NCBI GenBank assembly: GCA_051881655.1
Contig: JBJEQH010000144.1
Span: 1 to 10,707 of the forward strand
DNA from: Heritagella sp051881655
GTDB taxonomy: Bacteria; Bacillota; Clostridia; Oscillospirales; Acutalibacteraceae
DNA: 10,707 nucleotides
Reading direction: 5' to 3'
In this document: piece by piece, positions 1-6,198 of the stretch
How the letters are laid out: every line of letters starts with the position of its first letter
How positions within the stretch are numbered: position 1 is the first letter of the stretch
The notes under the pieces: generated by a model
Told to the model about the DNA's origin: nothing
Database searches by the model: none
Seen by the model: the letters and a program-made list of their open reading frames with translations, nothing else
Made by a program: the position numbers and the translations under genes

Positions 1-2
1 TG

Positions 3-31
3 TTTACTTTTTTTCGCCCGTGTGGTATAAT
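3..31 (+). promoter_or_regulatory. Sigma-A-type promoter of rpsO
   Basis: A -35-like TTTACT (3-8) and a perfect TATAAT (26-31) are separated by 17 bp. The -10 is preceded by TG plus one base (23-25), giving an extended -10. Transcription would start near 38, about 100 nt ahead of the rpsO start codon, which leaves room for the structured leader. The -35 lies at the window edge, so anything upstream is unseen. Confidence 0.8.
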
Positions 32-39
32 ACAAAACG

Positions 40-141
40 TTGCTACCCCGTTCCCGGATCAGGGGTTTCCCTTTTGCCAAAGGGGCTTCACCGTCCCTTT
101 TCTGCGAGCGCGGGCAAATTTTAGAAAAGGTGGAATTTTTC
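40..141 (+). promoter_or_regulatory. Structured rpsO leader, possible S15 autoregulatory RNA
   Basis: The roughly 100-nt untranslated leader can form several helices. ACCCC (45-49) pairs with GGGGT (62-66). CCCTTT (69-74) pairs with AAAGGG (79-84) around a TGCC loop. The same AAAGGG can instead pair with a second CCCTTT (95-100), which frees TTTGCC (73-78) to pair with GGCAAA (113-118) just before the ribosome binding site (AAAGGTGG, 126-133, 8 nt from the ATG). S15 is known to repress its own mRNA through diverse leader structures in several bacteria. That this leader does so is inferred from the pairing and position only. An upstream in-frame ATG at 40 gives no S15-like residues and lacks a ribosome binding site, so I treat this stretch as untranslated. 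Confidence 0.5.
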
Positions 142-405
142 ATGCTGAAAGAAGAGAAAAATGCGATTATCAAAGAGTATGCCGTTCATGAGGGCGACAC
201 CGGTTCTCCCGAGGTGCAGATTGCGGTTCTGACCAAGCGCATCAGCGACCTGACCGAGCATCTGCGCACCCATCAGAAGGATCATCACTCCCGCCGCGGC
301 CTGCTGAAGATGGTCGGTAAGAGAAAGAACCTGCTGGCTTATCTGCAGAAGACGGATATCGAGCGCTATCGTGCCGTTATCGCCAAGCTGGGTCTTCGTA
401 AGTAA
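142..405 (+). CDS. rpsO: 30S ribosomal protein S15
   Basis: Encodes an 87-residue S15, a primary binder of 16S rRNA in the central (platform) domain of the 30S subunit that also contributes to a 30S-50S bridge. The whole protein matches the family from memory: the GDTGSPEVQ segment near residue 20, the basic HSRRGLLKMVGKR segment in the middle and the YLQKTDIERY helix near the end. Length agrees with the usual 88-89 residues. The ATG at 142 is chosen because AAAGGTGG lies 8 nt upstream and the family begins here; a longer frame open from 40 would add non-homologous residues. It has its own promoter and structured leader, and lies upstream of pnp as in many bacteria. Confidence 0.97.
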   Translation: MLKEEKNAIIKEYAVHEGDTGSPEVQIAVLTKRISDLTEHLRTHQKDHHSRRGLLKMVGKRKNLLAYLQKTDIERYRAVIAKLGLRK

Positions 406-425
406 TTTTCTCACAGTGATTTTGG

Positions 426-456
426 AGGCAGGCATCAGCTTTTGTTGCCTGCCTTT
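426..456 (+). terminator. Hairpin after rpsO, partial terminator or processing site
   Basis: AGGCAGGCA (426-434) pairs perfectly over 9 bp with TGCCTGCCT (446-454) around an 11-nt loop. The T-run after it is short (TTT then CC), so termination is probably partial, which would let some transcripts continue into pnp. In E. coli the equivalent rpsO-pnp interval carries both a leaky terminator and RNase cleavage sites; the parallel is by analogy only. Confidence 0.55.
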
Positions 457-540
457 CCATCATCTGAAACGAACGTTTTGGCAGGGAGGGCCGTGTTTTT
501 AGCAGTGAAACGAGGGGGACAGCCGCCGCAGGGCGGAAAA

Positions 541-570
541 GTGACTGCCCTTTGGTTTAATTGCTAAAAT
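541..570 (+). promoter_or_regulatory. Possible pnp promoter in the rpsO-pnp gap
   Basis: TAAAAT (565-570) is preceded by TGC, an extended -10, with GTGACT (541-546; 4 of 6 matches to TTGACA) 18 bp upstream. Transcription would begin near 577, about 65 nt before the pnp ATG. Just upstream, CCGCC/GGCGG (523-536) and AGGGC/GCCCT (530-551) are mutually exclusive hairpins that readthrough RNA from rpsO could form. Nothing else gene-like is visible between 457 and 641. Confidence 0.45.
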
Positions 571-641
571 GCATCGGTGCTTTTCCCGGCCATCGCTTTC
601 CTGAATCAGGAGAAGCAGACAAAATGAATGGAGGAAAAAGC

Positions 642-2861
642 ATGTTTGAAAAGTATCGCGTATTCGAAACCGAATTCGCAGGCCGCCCGCTGGTTGTGGA
701 AACCGGCAAAATGGGCCAGCTGGCCAACGGTGAGTGCCTGGTCCGCTATGGCGAGACCGTGGTGCATGTGGCCGCAACGGCCTCGGCCAAACCCCGTGAC
801 GGTGTGGACTTCTTCCCGCTGTCCGTGGATTTTGAGGAGAAGCTGTATTCGGTGGGCCGCATTCCCGGCTCGTTCCTGAAGCGGGAGGGCCGCCCCACGG
901 ACAAGGCCATTCTGGTCTGCCGAGTGATTGACCGCCCGATCCGCCCGCTGTTCCCCAAGGATATGCGCAACGATGTGTCTATCGTCTGCACGGTGATGAG
1001 CGTGGATCCCGACTGCTCGCCGGAGATCACGGCCATGATCGGCACGTCCATCGCCCTGAGCATTTCCGATATCCCGTGGAACGGCCCGATCAGCGGCGTT
1101 TCCGTGGGCCTGGTGGATGGCAAGTTCGTGATGAACCCCACCGAGGAGCAGCGCAAGGTCAGCCAGATGGCGGTGACCGTGGCCTCTACGGACAGCCGGG
1201 TGGCGATGATCGAGGCCGGCGCCAACGAAGTGAGCGACGAGGATATGTTCGACGGCATTATGGCCGGTCATGAGTGCAACCAGAAGATCATCGAGTTTAT
1301 TAAGGGCATCCAGAAGGAGATCGGCAAGGAGAAGTTCTCCTATCCGAGCAACGAGCCCGACCACGATATGTTCGAGGCCGTGAAGGAATTTGCGGTGGAG
1401 GATGTAAAGCTGGCCATGGATACGGACGACAAGACCGTCCGCGATGAGCGCCTGAAACCCATTTATGAAAAAGTACACGAGCACTTCGACCCGCTGTATC
1501 CCGGCGAGGAAGCGAAGATTGACGAGTGCATGTATAAGACCCAGAAGTTCGTTGTGCGCCGCTGGCTGCTGGACGAGCAGAAGCGCGTGGACGGCCGCAA
1601 GATGGATGAAATCCGCCCGCTGGCCGCCGAAGTGGGCCTGCTGCCCCGCGTACACGGTTCCGGTCTGTTCACCCGCGGCCAGACCCAGGTGCTGACCGTG
1701 ACCACCCTGGGCCCGGTCAGCGATGCCCAGATGCTGGACGGCATCGACGGCGAGACCGAAAAGCGGTATATTCACCACTACAACTTCCCCTCCTACTCGG
1801 TGGGCGAGACCAAGCCCAGCCGCGGCCCCGGCCGCCGCGAGATCGGCCATGGTGCCCTGGCAGAGCGGGCCCTGCTGCCCGTGATCCCCAGCGTGGAGGA
1901 ATTCCCCTATGCGCTGCGCCTGGTCTCTGAGGTGCTGTCCTCCAACGGCTCCACTTCCCAGGGTTCGGTCTGCGGCAGCACCCTGTCCCTGATGGACGCC
2001 GGTGTTCCGATCAAGGCGCCGGTGGCCGGTATCTCCTGCGGCCTGATCACCGAGGGCGACCGCTGGATGACCATGGTGGACATCCAGGGCGTCGAGGACT
2101 TCTTCGGCGATATGGACTTCAAGGTGGCCGGTACCCACAAGGGCATTACCGCCATTCAGATGGACCTGAAGATCTCCGGCCTGACCCCCGAAATCATCAA
2201 AGAGGCCCTGCACAAAACCCATGTGGCCCGTGACTATATCATCGACGAGGTCCTGCTCAAGGCCATTCCCGAGCCCCGCGCCGAGCTGTCGAAGTATGCA
2301 CCGAAGATGCTCTCTACCGTGATCCCGGTGGAGAAGATCCGCGAGGTCATCGGCTCCGGCGGAAAGGTGATCCAGAAGATCTGCGCCGAGTGCGAGGTCA
2401 AGGTGGATGTGGAAGAGGATGGACATGTGTTTGTCTCCGGCATTGACCAGGAGAAGTGCGAACGCGCCATGACCATTATCGACACCATTGTCAACGATCC
2501 CGAGCCCGGCACCTACTACACCGGCCGTGTAACCCGGCTGATGGACTTCGGTGCCTTTGTGGAGATTGCCCCCGGCAAGGAGGGTCTGGTTCACATTTCC
2601 CGCCTGGATGTCAAGCGCGTGGACAAGGTGACGGATGTGGTCAATGTGGGCGATACCGTGAAGGTAAAGGTACTGGAAATCGACGACAAGGGCCGGCTGA
2701 ACCTCAGCCGCCGCGACGCCCTGATTGATCTGGACGGTCTGGTGCCCGAGAACACCATCAGCGATGCGCCCCGCCGCCGCGATGACCGTCCCCACGGCCG
2801 CCGCGATGACCGCCGGGAGGATCGCTCCCGCAGCAACTACCGCCGCCGCGACAATGAGTAA
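642..2861 (+). CDS. pnp: Polynucleotide phosphorylase (polyribonucleotide nucleotidyltransferase)
   Basis: A 739-residue PNPase, the phosphate-dependent 3'-5' exoribonuclease that degrades mRNA to nucleoside diphosphates and can add tails in reverse. Domain order is complete: first RNase PH domain (about 12-145), helical linker domain (about 150-235), second, catalytic RNase PH domain (about 325-545), KH (about 555-615, GSGG loop at 571-574), S1 (623-692) and an Arg-rich tail (about 697-739). Residues matching the E. coli active site are present: R398-R399, the phosphate-binding S437-T438-S439, and D486 and D492. The ATG at 642 is preferred because GGAGG (630-634) lies 7 nt upstream and MFEKYRVFETEF resembles family N-termini; an in-frame ATG at 624 lacks a good site. 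It is slightly longer than the usual ~700 residues because of the tail. Confidence 0.97.
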   Translation: MFEKYRVFETEFAGRPLVVETGKMGQLANGECLVRYGETVVHVAATASAKPRDGVDFFPLSVDFEEKLYSVGRIPGSFLKREGRPTDKAILVCRVIDRPIRPLFPKDMRNDVSIVCTVMSVDPDCSPEITAMIGTSIALSISDIPWNGPISGVSVGLVDGKFVMNPTEEQRKVSQMAVTVASTDSRVAMIEAGANEVSDEDMFDGIMAGHECNQKIIEFIKGIQKEIGKEKFSYPSNEPDHDMFEAVKEFAVEDVKLAMDTDDKTVRDERLKPIYEKVHEHFDPLYPGEEAKIDECMYKTQKFVVRRWLLDEQKRVDGRKMDEIRPLAAEVGLLPRVHGSGLFTRGQTQVLTVTTLGPVSDAQMLDGIDGETEKRYIHHYNFPSYSVGETKPSRGPGRREIGHGALAERALLPVIPSVEEFPYALRLVSEVLSSNGSTSQGSVCGSTLSLMDAGVPIKAPVAGISCGLITEGDRWMTMVDIQGVEDFFGDMDFKVAGTHKGITAIQMDLKISGLTPEIIKEALHKTHVARDYIIDEVLLKAIPEPRAELSKYAPKMLSTVIPVEKIREVIGSGGKVIQKICAECEVKVDVEEDGHVFVSGIDQEKCERAMTIIDTIVNDPEPGTYYTGRVTRLMDFGAFVEIAPGKEGLVHISRLDVKRVDKVTDVVNVGDTVKVKVLEIDDKGRLNLSRRDALIDLDGLVPENTISDAPRRRDDRPHGRRDDRREDRSRSNYRRRDNE

Positions 2862-2880
2862 GCAATTTGAATAATCATAC

Positions 2881-2927
2881 AGGCCCCTGCACCGAATGGC
2901 CCCGCCGGACGGTGCAGGGGCCTTTTT
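2881..2927 (+). terminator. Strong intrinsic terminator after pnp
   Basis: AGGCCCCTGCACCG (2881-2894) pairs perfectly over 14 bp with its complement (2910-2923) around a 15-nt loop. The stem runs into a T5 tract (2923-2927). It closes the rpsO-pnp unit 20 nt after the pnp stop codon. Confidence 0.92.
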
Positions 2928-2929
2928 CT

Positions 2930-3050
2930 GTTCTCTGCGTTTTTAGGCTTTTATGGGGAAGTAGAAGGAAAACAAGATTAAATAACCAAATTTTCCGATA
3001 TTTTATATAGAATGACAATTAGAATTACAAAAGACTGGAGATTCTGCCCA
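2930..3050. other. AT-rich intergenic spacer
   Basis: This stretch between the pnp terminator and the next promoter is visibly AT-rich (for example around 2970-3035) in an otherwise GC-rich window. I see no open frame with a ribosome binding site, no tRNA-like fold and no clear repeat. It may serve as an upstream promoter element or be a remnant of an older junction. Confidence 0.4.
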
Positions 3051-3079
3051 TGGACAGCGGCAATGAATAGGTATACAAT
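3051..3079 (+). promoter_or_regulatory. Promoter of the tandem membrane-protein pair
   Basis: TGGACA (3051-3056, 5 of 6 to the -35 consensus) and TACAAT (3074-3079, 5 of 6 to the -10 consensus) are separated by exactly 17 bp. Transcription would start near 3086, about 40 nt before the first gene's ATG and upstream of its strong ribosome binding site (AGGAGGAGG, 3107-3115). Confidence 0.7.
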
Positions 3080-3124
3080 AAAAACATGAAAAAGGAAACT
3101 CTTATGAGGAGGAGGAAAAAGAAA

Positions 3125-3522
3125 ATGAAACGTTTTTTTGTGGACTGGTTCTTCTTCATGCGCTGTCCTGGGGGGAGCAGGCCGTGTATGCCCAGGTGCT
3201 GGACGTGGTGAACAGTAAGTACACCTTTGGGCCCATCAAAGGGTTCACGGTGGTGCTGTCGCTGCTGCTGGCCGGGCTGCTGATTTTCACCCTGTATGGG
3301 GTGCACCCGCGCACGGCAAAGGCGGCCTATGCCGGGGCGGCGGTTTGCGGAGGGCTGCTGGTGATCCAGGGGGTTCTTCTGTACTTCTTCTGGTTTGATG
3401 CGTGCCTGCGCGAAGTCAGTCTGCCGTCGGTGATGCTGGCGCTGGACCTGATCCTGCTGATTCTCCTGGCCGTGCGGGGAAGCTGGCTTGGGGCAAGCGG
3501 AGGAGAAAAAACGGGCGGATAA
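3125..3522 (+). pseudogene. Small multi-pass membrane protein, frameshifted (copy 1)
   Basis: The ATG at 3125 has a strong ribosome binding site (AGGAGGAGG, 3107-3115), but the frame stops after 28 codons at 3209-3211. The clean frame running on to the TAA at 3520-3522 is -1 relative to it. Joining the two at the T7 run (3131-3137) gives about 132 residues starting MKRFFCGLVLLHAL, which aligns with the next gene's MKRFLSGLVLLQAV (10 of 14 identical); this is the main evidence for the join. The product would have a hydrophobic N-terminus and three further likely membrane segments, around LSLLLAGLLIFTLYG, CGGLLVIQGVLLYFFW and LALDLILLILLAV. The T7 is in phase as CG-T-TTT-TTT, a canonical -1 slippery heptamer, so a decayed gene, a homopolymer read error and true recoding all remain possible. 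A GTG at 3184 with GGGGAG upstream could start a shorter 112-residue form. Family and function not recognised. Confidence 0.65.
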
Positions 3523-3538
3523 AGCGGTGCCCGTTTTT
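3507..3538 (+). terminator. Terminator-like hairpin between the two paralogues
   Basis: AAAAACGGGC (3507-3516) pairs over 10 bp with GCCCGTTTTT (3529-3538) around a 12-nt loop that contains the stop codon of copy 1. The T5 tract is part of the stem, so it could act in either orientation. It ends just before the ribosome binding site of copy 2 and may limit readthrough into it. Confidence 0.55.
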
Positions 3539-3557
3539 CATAAAAGGAGGGAATAAA

Positions 3558-3941
3558 ATGAAACGGTTTTTAAGCGGGTTGGTACTTCTGCAGGCGGTGT
3601 GCATCGGCGGCAGCGCCTGGTGGCAAAATGCCGAGCTGCAGGCCCAGGCGACATACGATAATACCGGGCGGTTTCTGGTGGGGCTGCTCATTTTACCCCT
3701 GCTGATGGCGGCGGTGATCACGCTGATGTGAGCGGGTGTCCGCCCCGGATCCGTTGGGCAGGGCCTGATCATGACCGGCGCGGCGCTGGTCTGCACGGTG
3801 GGCGTGGGCATCTGGCTGATGACAACCTGGGTGTTTATGAATACCGGTTATGGCTACACGCCTCTGCTGTTCTGGCTGGACGCGGCGGCCGTGGTGGCGG
3901 CAGCCGTACAGACGGTGCGGGTAAAAAAGAGCGCCGGATAA
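3558..3941 (+). pseudogene. Small multi-pass membrane protein with in-frame TGA (copy 2)
   Basis: The ATG at 3558 follows AAAGGAGGG (3543-3551) by 6 nt. The first frame encodes 57 residues (MKRFLSGLVLLQAV at the start, a second hydrophobic segment FLVGLLILPLLMAAVITLM at the end) and stops at TGA 3729-3731. The same frame then continues without interruption to TAA 3939-3941 and encodes two more clear membrane segments (LIMTGAALVCTVGVGIWLM, and LLFWLDAAAVVAAAV) plus a basic KK tail. Read through, it would be a 127-position protein with four hydrophobic segments, like copy 1. The TGA falls in the predicted loop between segments 2 and 3. A nonsense mutation is the simplest reading; a split into two short proteins is possible, but the second half lacks a convincing ribosome binding site. 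Function not recognised. Confidence 0.6.
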
Positions 3942-3953
3942 CAAAAAACAGGA

Positions 3954-3981
3954 AGCGGGCCCCATGGGGCCCGCTTTTTTT
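3954..3981 (+). terminator. Strong intrinsic terminator after copy 2
   Basis: AGCGGGCCCC (3954-3963) and GGGGCCCGCT (3966-3975) form a perfect palindrome with only AT between, giving a long GC-rich stem closed by a CATG loop. A T7 tract follows (3975-3981). It separates the paralogue pair from the proBA unit. Confidence 0.92.
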
Positions 3982-4023
3982 GCGCCAATTGTCCCGACGG
4001 CGCTATGCTTTTTACCGGGTTTA

Positions 4024-4032
4024 TGGTATACT
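4024..4032 (+). promoter_or_regulatory. Extended -10 promoter of proBA
   Basis: TGG-TATACT (4024-4032) is an extended -10 element, similar in form to the TGG-TATAAT before rpsO. No good -35 sits 17 bp upstream (TATGCT, 4004-4009). Transcription would begin near 4039, leaving a leader of only about 35 nt. There is no room for a T-box or other long riboswitch between this and the preceding terminator. Confidence 0.5.
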
Positions 4033-4072
4033 GAAACCACTGGAAAATGGAAAGAAAAAGGAAGTGCGCATC

Positions 4073-4873
4073 ATGTCCGCCATTACACAGGCACACCGAA
4101 TTGTGGTGAAGGTGGGAACCTCCACCCTGACATATGACAGCGGGCGGCTGAACCTGCGCCGGGTGGAAACCCTGTGCAAGGTGCTGGCCGATCTGCAGAA
4201 TGCCGGGCACCAGATGGTGCTGGTCTCCTCGGGGGCCATGGGCGTCGGTATGGGAAAGGCTGGGATTCATCGCCGCCCCGATGAGATCGCCCGCCGCCAG
4301 GCGCTGGCAGCCGTGGGGCAGTGTGAGCTGATGTTTATTTACGACAAATTCTTCGGCGAGTACAACCGCACCGTCGCCCAGGTGCTGATGACCGCCGACG
4401 TTCTGGAGCGGCCCCACAGCCGCCGGAATGTGGAGAACACGTTTTCGGCGCTGATGGAAATGGAGATGATCCCCGTGGTCAATGAGAATGACACCGTGGC
4501 GGTGGATGAACTGGAGGGCCCCAGCTTTGGCGATAACGATACGCTGTCGGCCATTGTGGCCGAGCTGACGGATGCCGATCTGCTGGTGATCCTGACGGAT
4601 ATCGACGGCCTGTATGACAGCGATCCCCGCCAGAACCCGCAGGCCCGCCGTATCCCGTATGTTCCCGTCATTACCCCGCAGATCGAGGCGCTGGCCGGAG
4701 GGGCAGGCAGCAGCCGCGGCACCGGCGGCATGATTACCAAAATCCGGGCCGCCCGGCGGGTAAACGAGCGGGGCGTGCCCTGCTGCATTGTCAGTGGGTC
4801 GGATCCCACGATTTTGTACGACCTGCTGGCCGGGCGCCAGGTTGGAACAACTTTCGGCGGCGAAGAGCGGTAA
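4073..4873 (+). CDS. proB: Glutamate 5-kinase, short form without PUA domain
   Basis: ATP-dependent phosphorylation of L-glutamate to gamma-glutamyl phosphate, the first and normally feedback-controlled step of proline synthesis. The 266 residues form an amino-acid-kinase fold: KVGTSTLT near residue 13 (phosphate binding), VSSGAMGVGMGK, NENDTVAVDEL and FGDNDTLSAIVA (glutamate binding), LTDIDGLYDSDPR (nucleotide region) and RGTGGMITKIRAA near the end. The C-terminal PUA domain of the ~367-residue E. coli type is absent, and the protein ends cleanly at a stop rather than looking truncated; short ProBs of this size are known in other Firmicutes. The ATG at 4073 is chosen because AAGGAAG lies 8 nt upstream and the family motif starts soon after. 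It lies 33 nt ahead of proA, presumably in one operon. Confidence 0.95.
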   Translation: MSAITQAHRIVVKVGTSTLTYDSGRLNLRRVETLCKVLADLQNAGHQMVLVSSGAMGVGMGKAGIHRRPDEIARRQALAAVGQCELMFIYDKFFGEYNRTVAQVLMTADVLERPHSRRNVENTFSALMEMEMIPVVNENDTVAVDELEGPSFGDNDTLSAIVAELTDADLLVILTDIDGLYDSDPRQNPQARRIPYVPVITPQIEALAGGAGSSRGTGGMITKIRAARRVNERGVPCCIVSGSDPTILYDLLAGRQVGTTFGGEER

Positions 4874-4906
4874 AATCAGAGAAAAGGGCGAAGGAGGAAC
4901 CATGCC

Positions 4907-6151
4907 ATGACCATACTGGAACAAATGGGAGAGCGGGCCCGCGCGGCGGCCCGGGTGCTGGCCTGTGCCGGTTCCCGGCAGAAGGACGAGGCCCTGCGGC
5001 AGATTGCCCGGGCTTTTCGGGAAGAGGAGGCGGTGATTCTGGCCGCCAACCGTGAGGATATCGAGAGGGCTAAAGCGGACGGCATGACCCCCTCCCTGTT
5101 GGACCGGCTGACCCTGACCCCGCAGCGGCTGGAGGGAATGGCCGCCGGTGCCGAAGAGGTGGCCGCCCAGCCCGACCCGGTGGGGCGGGTGCTGGAGGGC
5201 GGGAAACGCCCCAATGGCCTGCTGATTGAGAAAATTACGGTGCCCCTGGGGGTCATCGGCATGATTTATGAATCCCGCCCCAACGTGACCGGCGATGCGG
5301 CGGTATTGTGCCTGAAGGCCGGCAATGCGGTGATCCTGCGCGGCGGGAAAGAGGCGTTTTCCAGCAACCGGGCCATTGTGCGGGTGATGCAGGAGGCATT
5401 GTCCCGGGCCGGGCTGCCCCGGGACAGCGTGCAGCTGGTGGAGGACACCAGCCGCCGGTCGGCCGTGGAGATGATGGAGCTGACCGGATATCTGGATGTG
5501 CTGATCCCCCGCGGGGGCGCGGGGCTGATCCGCTCGGTGGTGGAGAACGCGAGAGTTCCGGTGATTGAGACCGGCGTGGGCAACTGCCATGTGTATGTGG
5601 ATAAAGACGCGGATATCGATCTGGCCGCCGCCGTGATTGAGAACGCCAAGACTTCCCGCCCCTCGGTGTGCAATGCGATCGAGACCATTCTGGTGCATCG
5701 GGAGATTGCGGAGAGGGCCCTGCCGGTCATCGCGGAAAAGCTGGAGACGCATCATGTGGAACTGCGCGCCTGTGAGCGGGCGCGGAAAATCCTGCCCCAG
5801 GCCGTACCGGCCCGGGAGGAGGATTGGGAGACGGAGTACCTCGATTTGATCCTGGCGGTCCGGGTAGTGGACGACATAGAGGAAGCCCTCTCCCATATTG
5901 CCCGGTATGGCAGCGGCCACAGCGAGGCCATTATCACCCGGGATTACGCGGCGGCCGAGGACTTTTTAAATCGCGTGGATGCGGCGGCGGTGTACGTCAA
6001 TGCCTCCACCCGGTTTACCGACGGCGGCGAGTTCGGGCTGGGGGCCGAGATCGGTATCTCCACCCAAAAACTGCACGCCCGCGGCCCCATGGGGCTGCAG
6101 CAGCTGACCACCACGAAGTTTCTGGTCCGCGGCAGCGGCCAGATTCGATAA
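4907..6151 (+). CDS. proA: Glutamate-5-semialdehyde dehydrogenase (gamma-glutamyl phosphate reductase)
   Basis: NADPH-dependent reduction of gamma-glutamyl phosphate, the unstable product of ProB, to glutamate-5-semialdehyde, which cyclises toward proline. At 414 residues it has the usual family length. Visible features of the aldehyde-dehydrogenase-like fold are VPLGVIGMIYESRPNVT (about 117-133), ILRGGKEAFSSN (about 144-155), LIPRGGAGLI, the catalytic Cys255 in SVCNAIET, and the C-terminal FTDGGEFGLGAEIGISTQK and RGPMGLQQLTTTK segments. GGAGG (4893-4897) lies 9 nt before the ATG at 4907. A second ATG at 4902 is only 4 nt from GGAGG and stops after ATG-CCA-TGA. No proC is in the window. Confidence 0.97.
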   Translation: MTILEQMGERARAAARVLACAGSRQKDEALRQIARAFREEEAVILAANREDIERAKADGMTPSLLDRLTLTPQRLEGMAAGAEEVAAQPDPVGRVLEGGKRPNGLLIEKITVPLGVIGMIYESRPNVTGDAAVLCLKAGNAVILRGGKEAFSSNRAIVRVMQEALSRAGLPRDSVQLVEDTSRRSAVEMMELTGYLDVLIPRGGAGLIRSVVENARVPVIETGVGNCHVYVDKDADIDLAAAVIENAKTSRPSVCNAIETILVHREIAERALPVIAEKLETHHVELRACERARKILPQAVPAREEDWETEYLDLILAVRVVDDIEEALSHIARYGSGHSEAIITRDYAAAEDFLNRVDAAAVYVNASTRFTDGGEFGLGAEIGISTQKLHARGPMGLQQLTTTKFLVRGSGQIR

Positions 6152-6198
6152 ACCACACGCCCGCAGGGGCAATTTTGAAACAGGAAAGGAGTGCCGGT

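Noticed and set aside
606..2795. Very long open frame on the minus strand across pnp
   Set aside because: It lies wholly opposite a certain pnp gene, has low-complexity His/Gly/Ala composition typical of the antisense of GC-rich codons, and has no ribosome binding site.
3729..3770. Selenocysteine at the in-frame TGA of copy 2
   Set aside because: Only a 4-bp GCGG/CCGC stem follows the TGA; there is no SECIS-like apical loop, and a selenocysteine in a loop of a small hydrophobic protein has no family precedent that I know.
3728..4072. N-terminal extension of ProB back to 3728
   Set aside because: It would pass through the strong terminator at 3954-3981, has no kinase homology and lacks a start site; the ATG at 4073 has a good ribosome binding site.
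3854..5920. Long minus-strand open frame across proBA
   Set aside because: Opposite two well-identified genes and crossing their boundary, with no recognisable motif; a compositional artefact.
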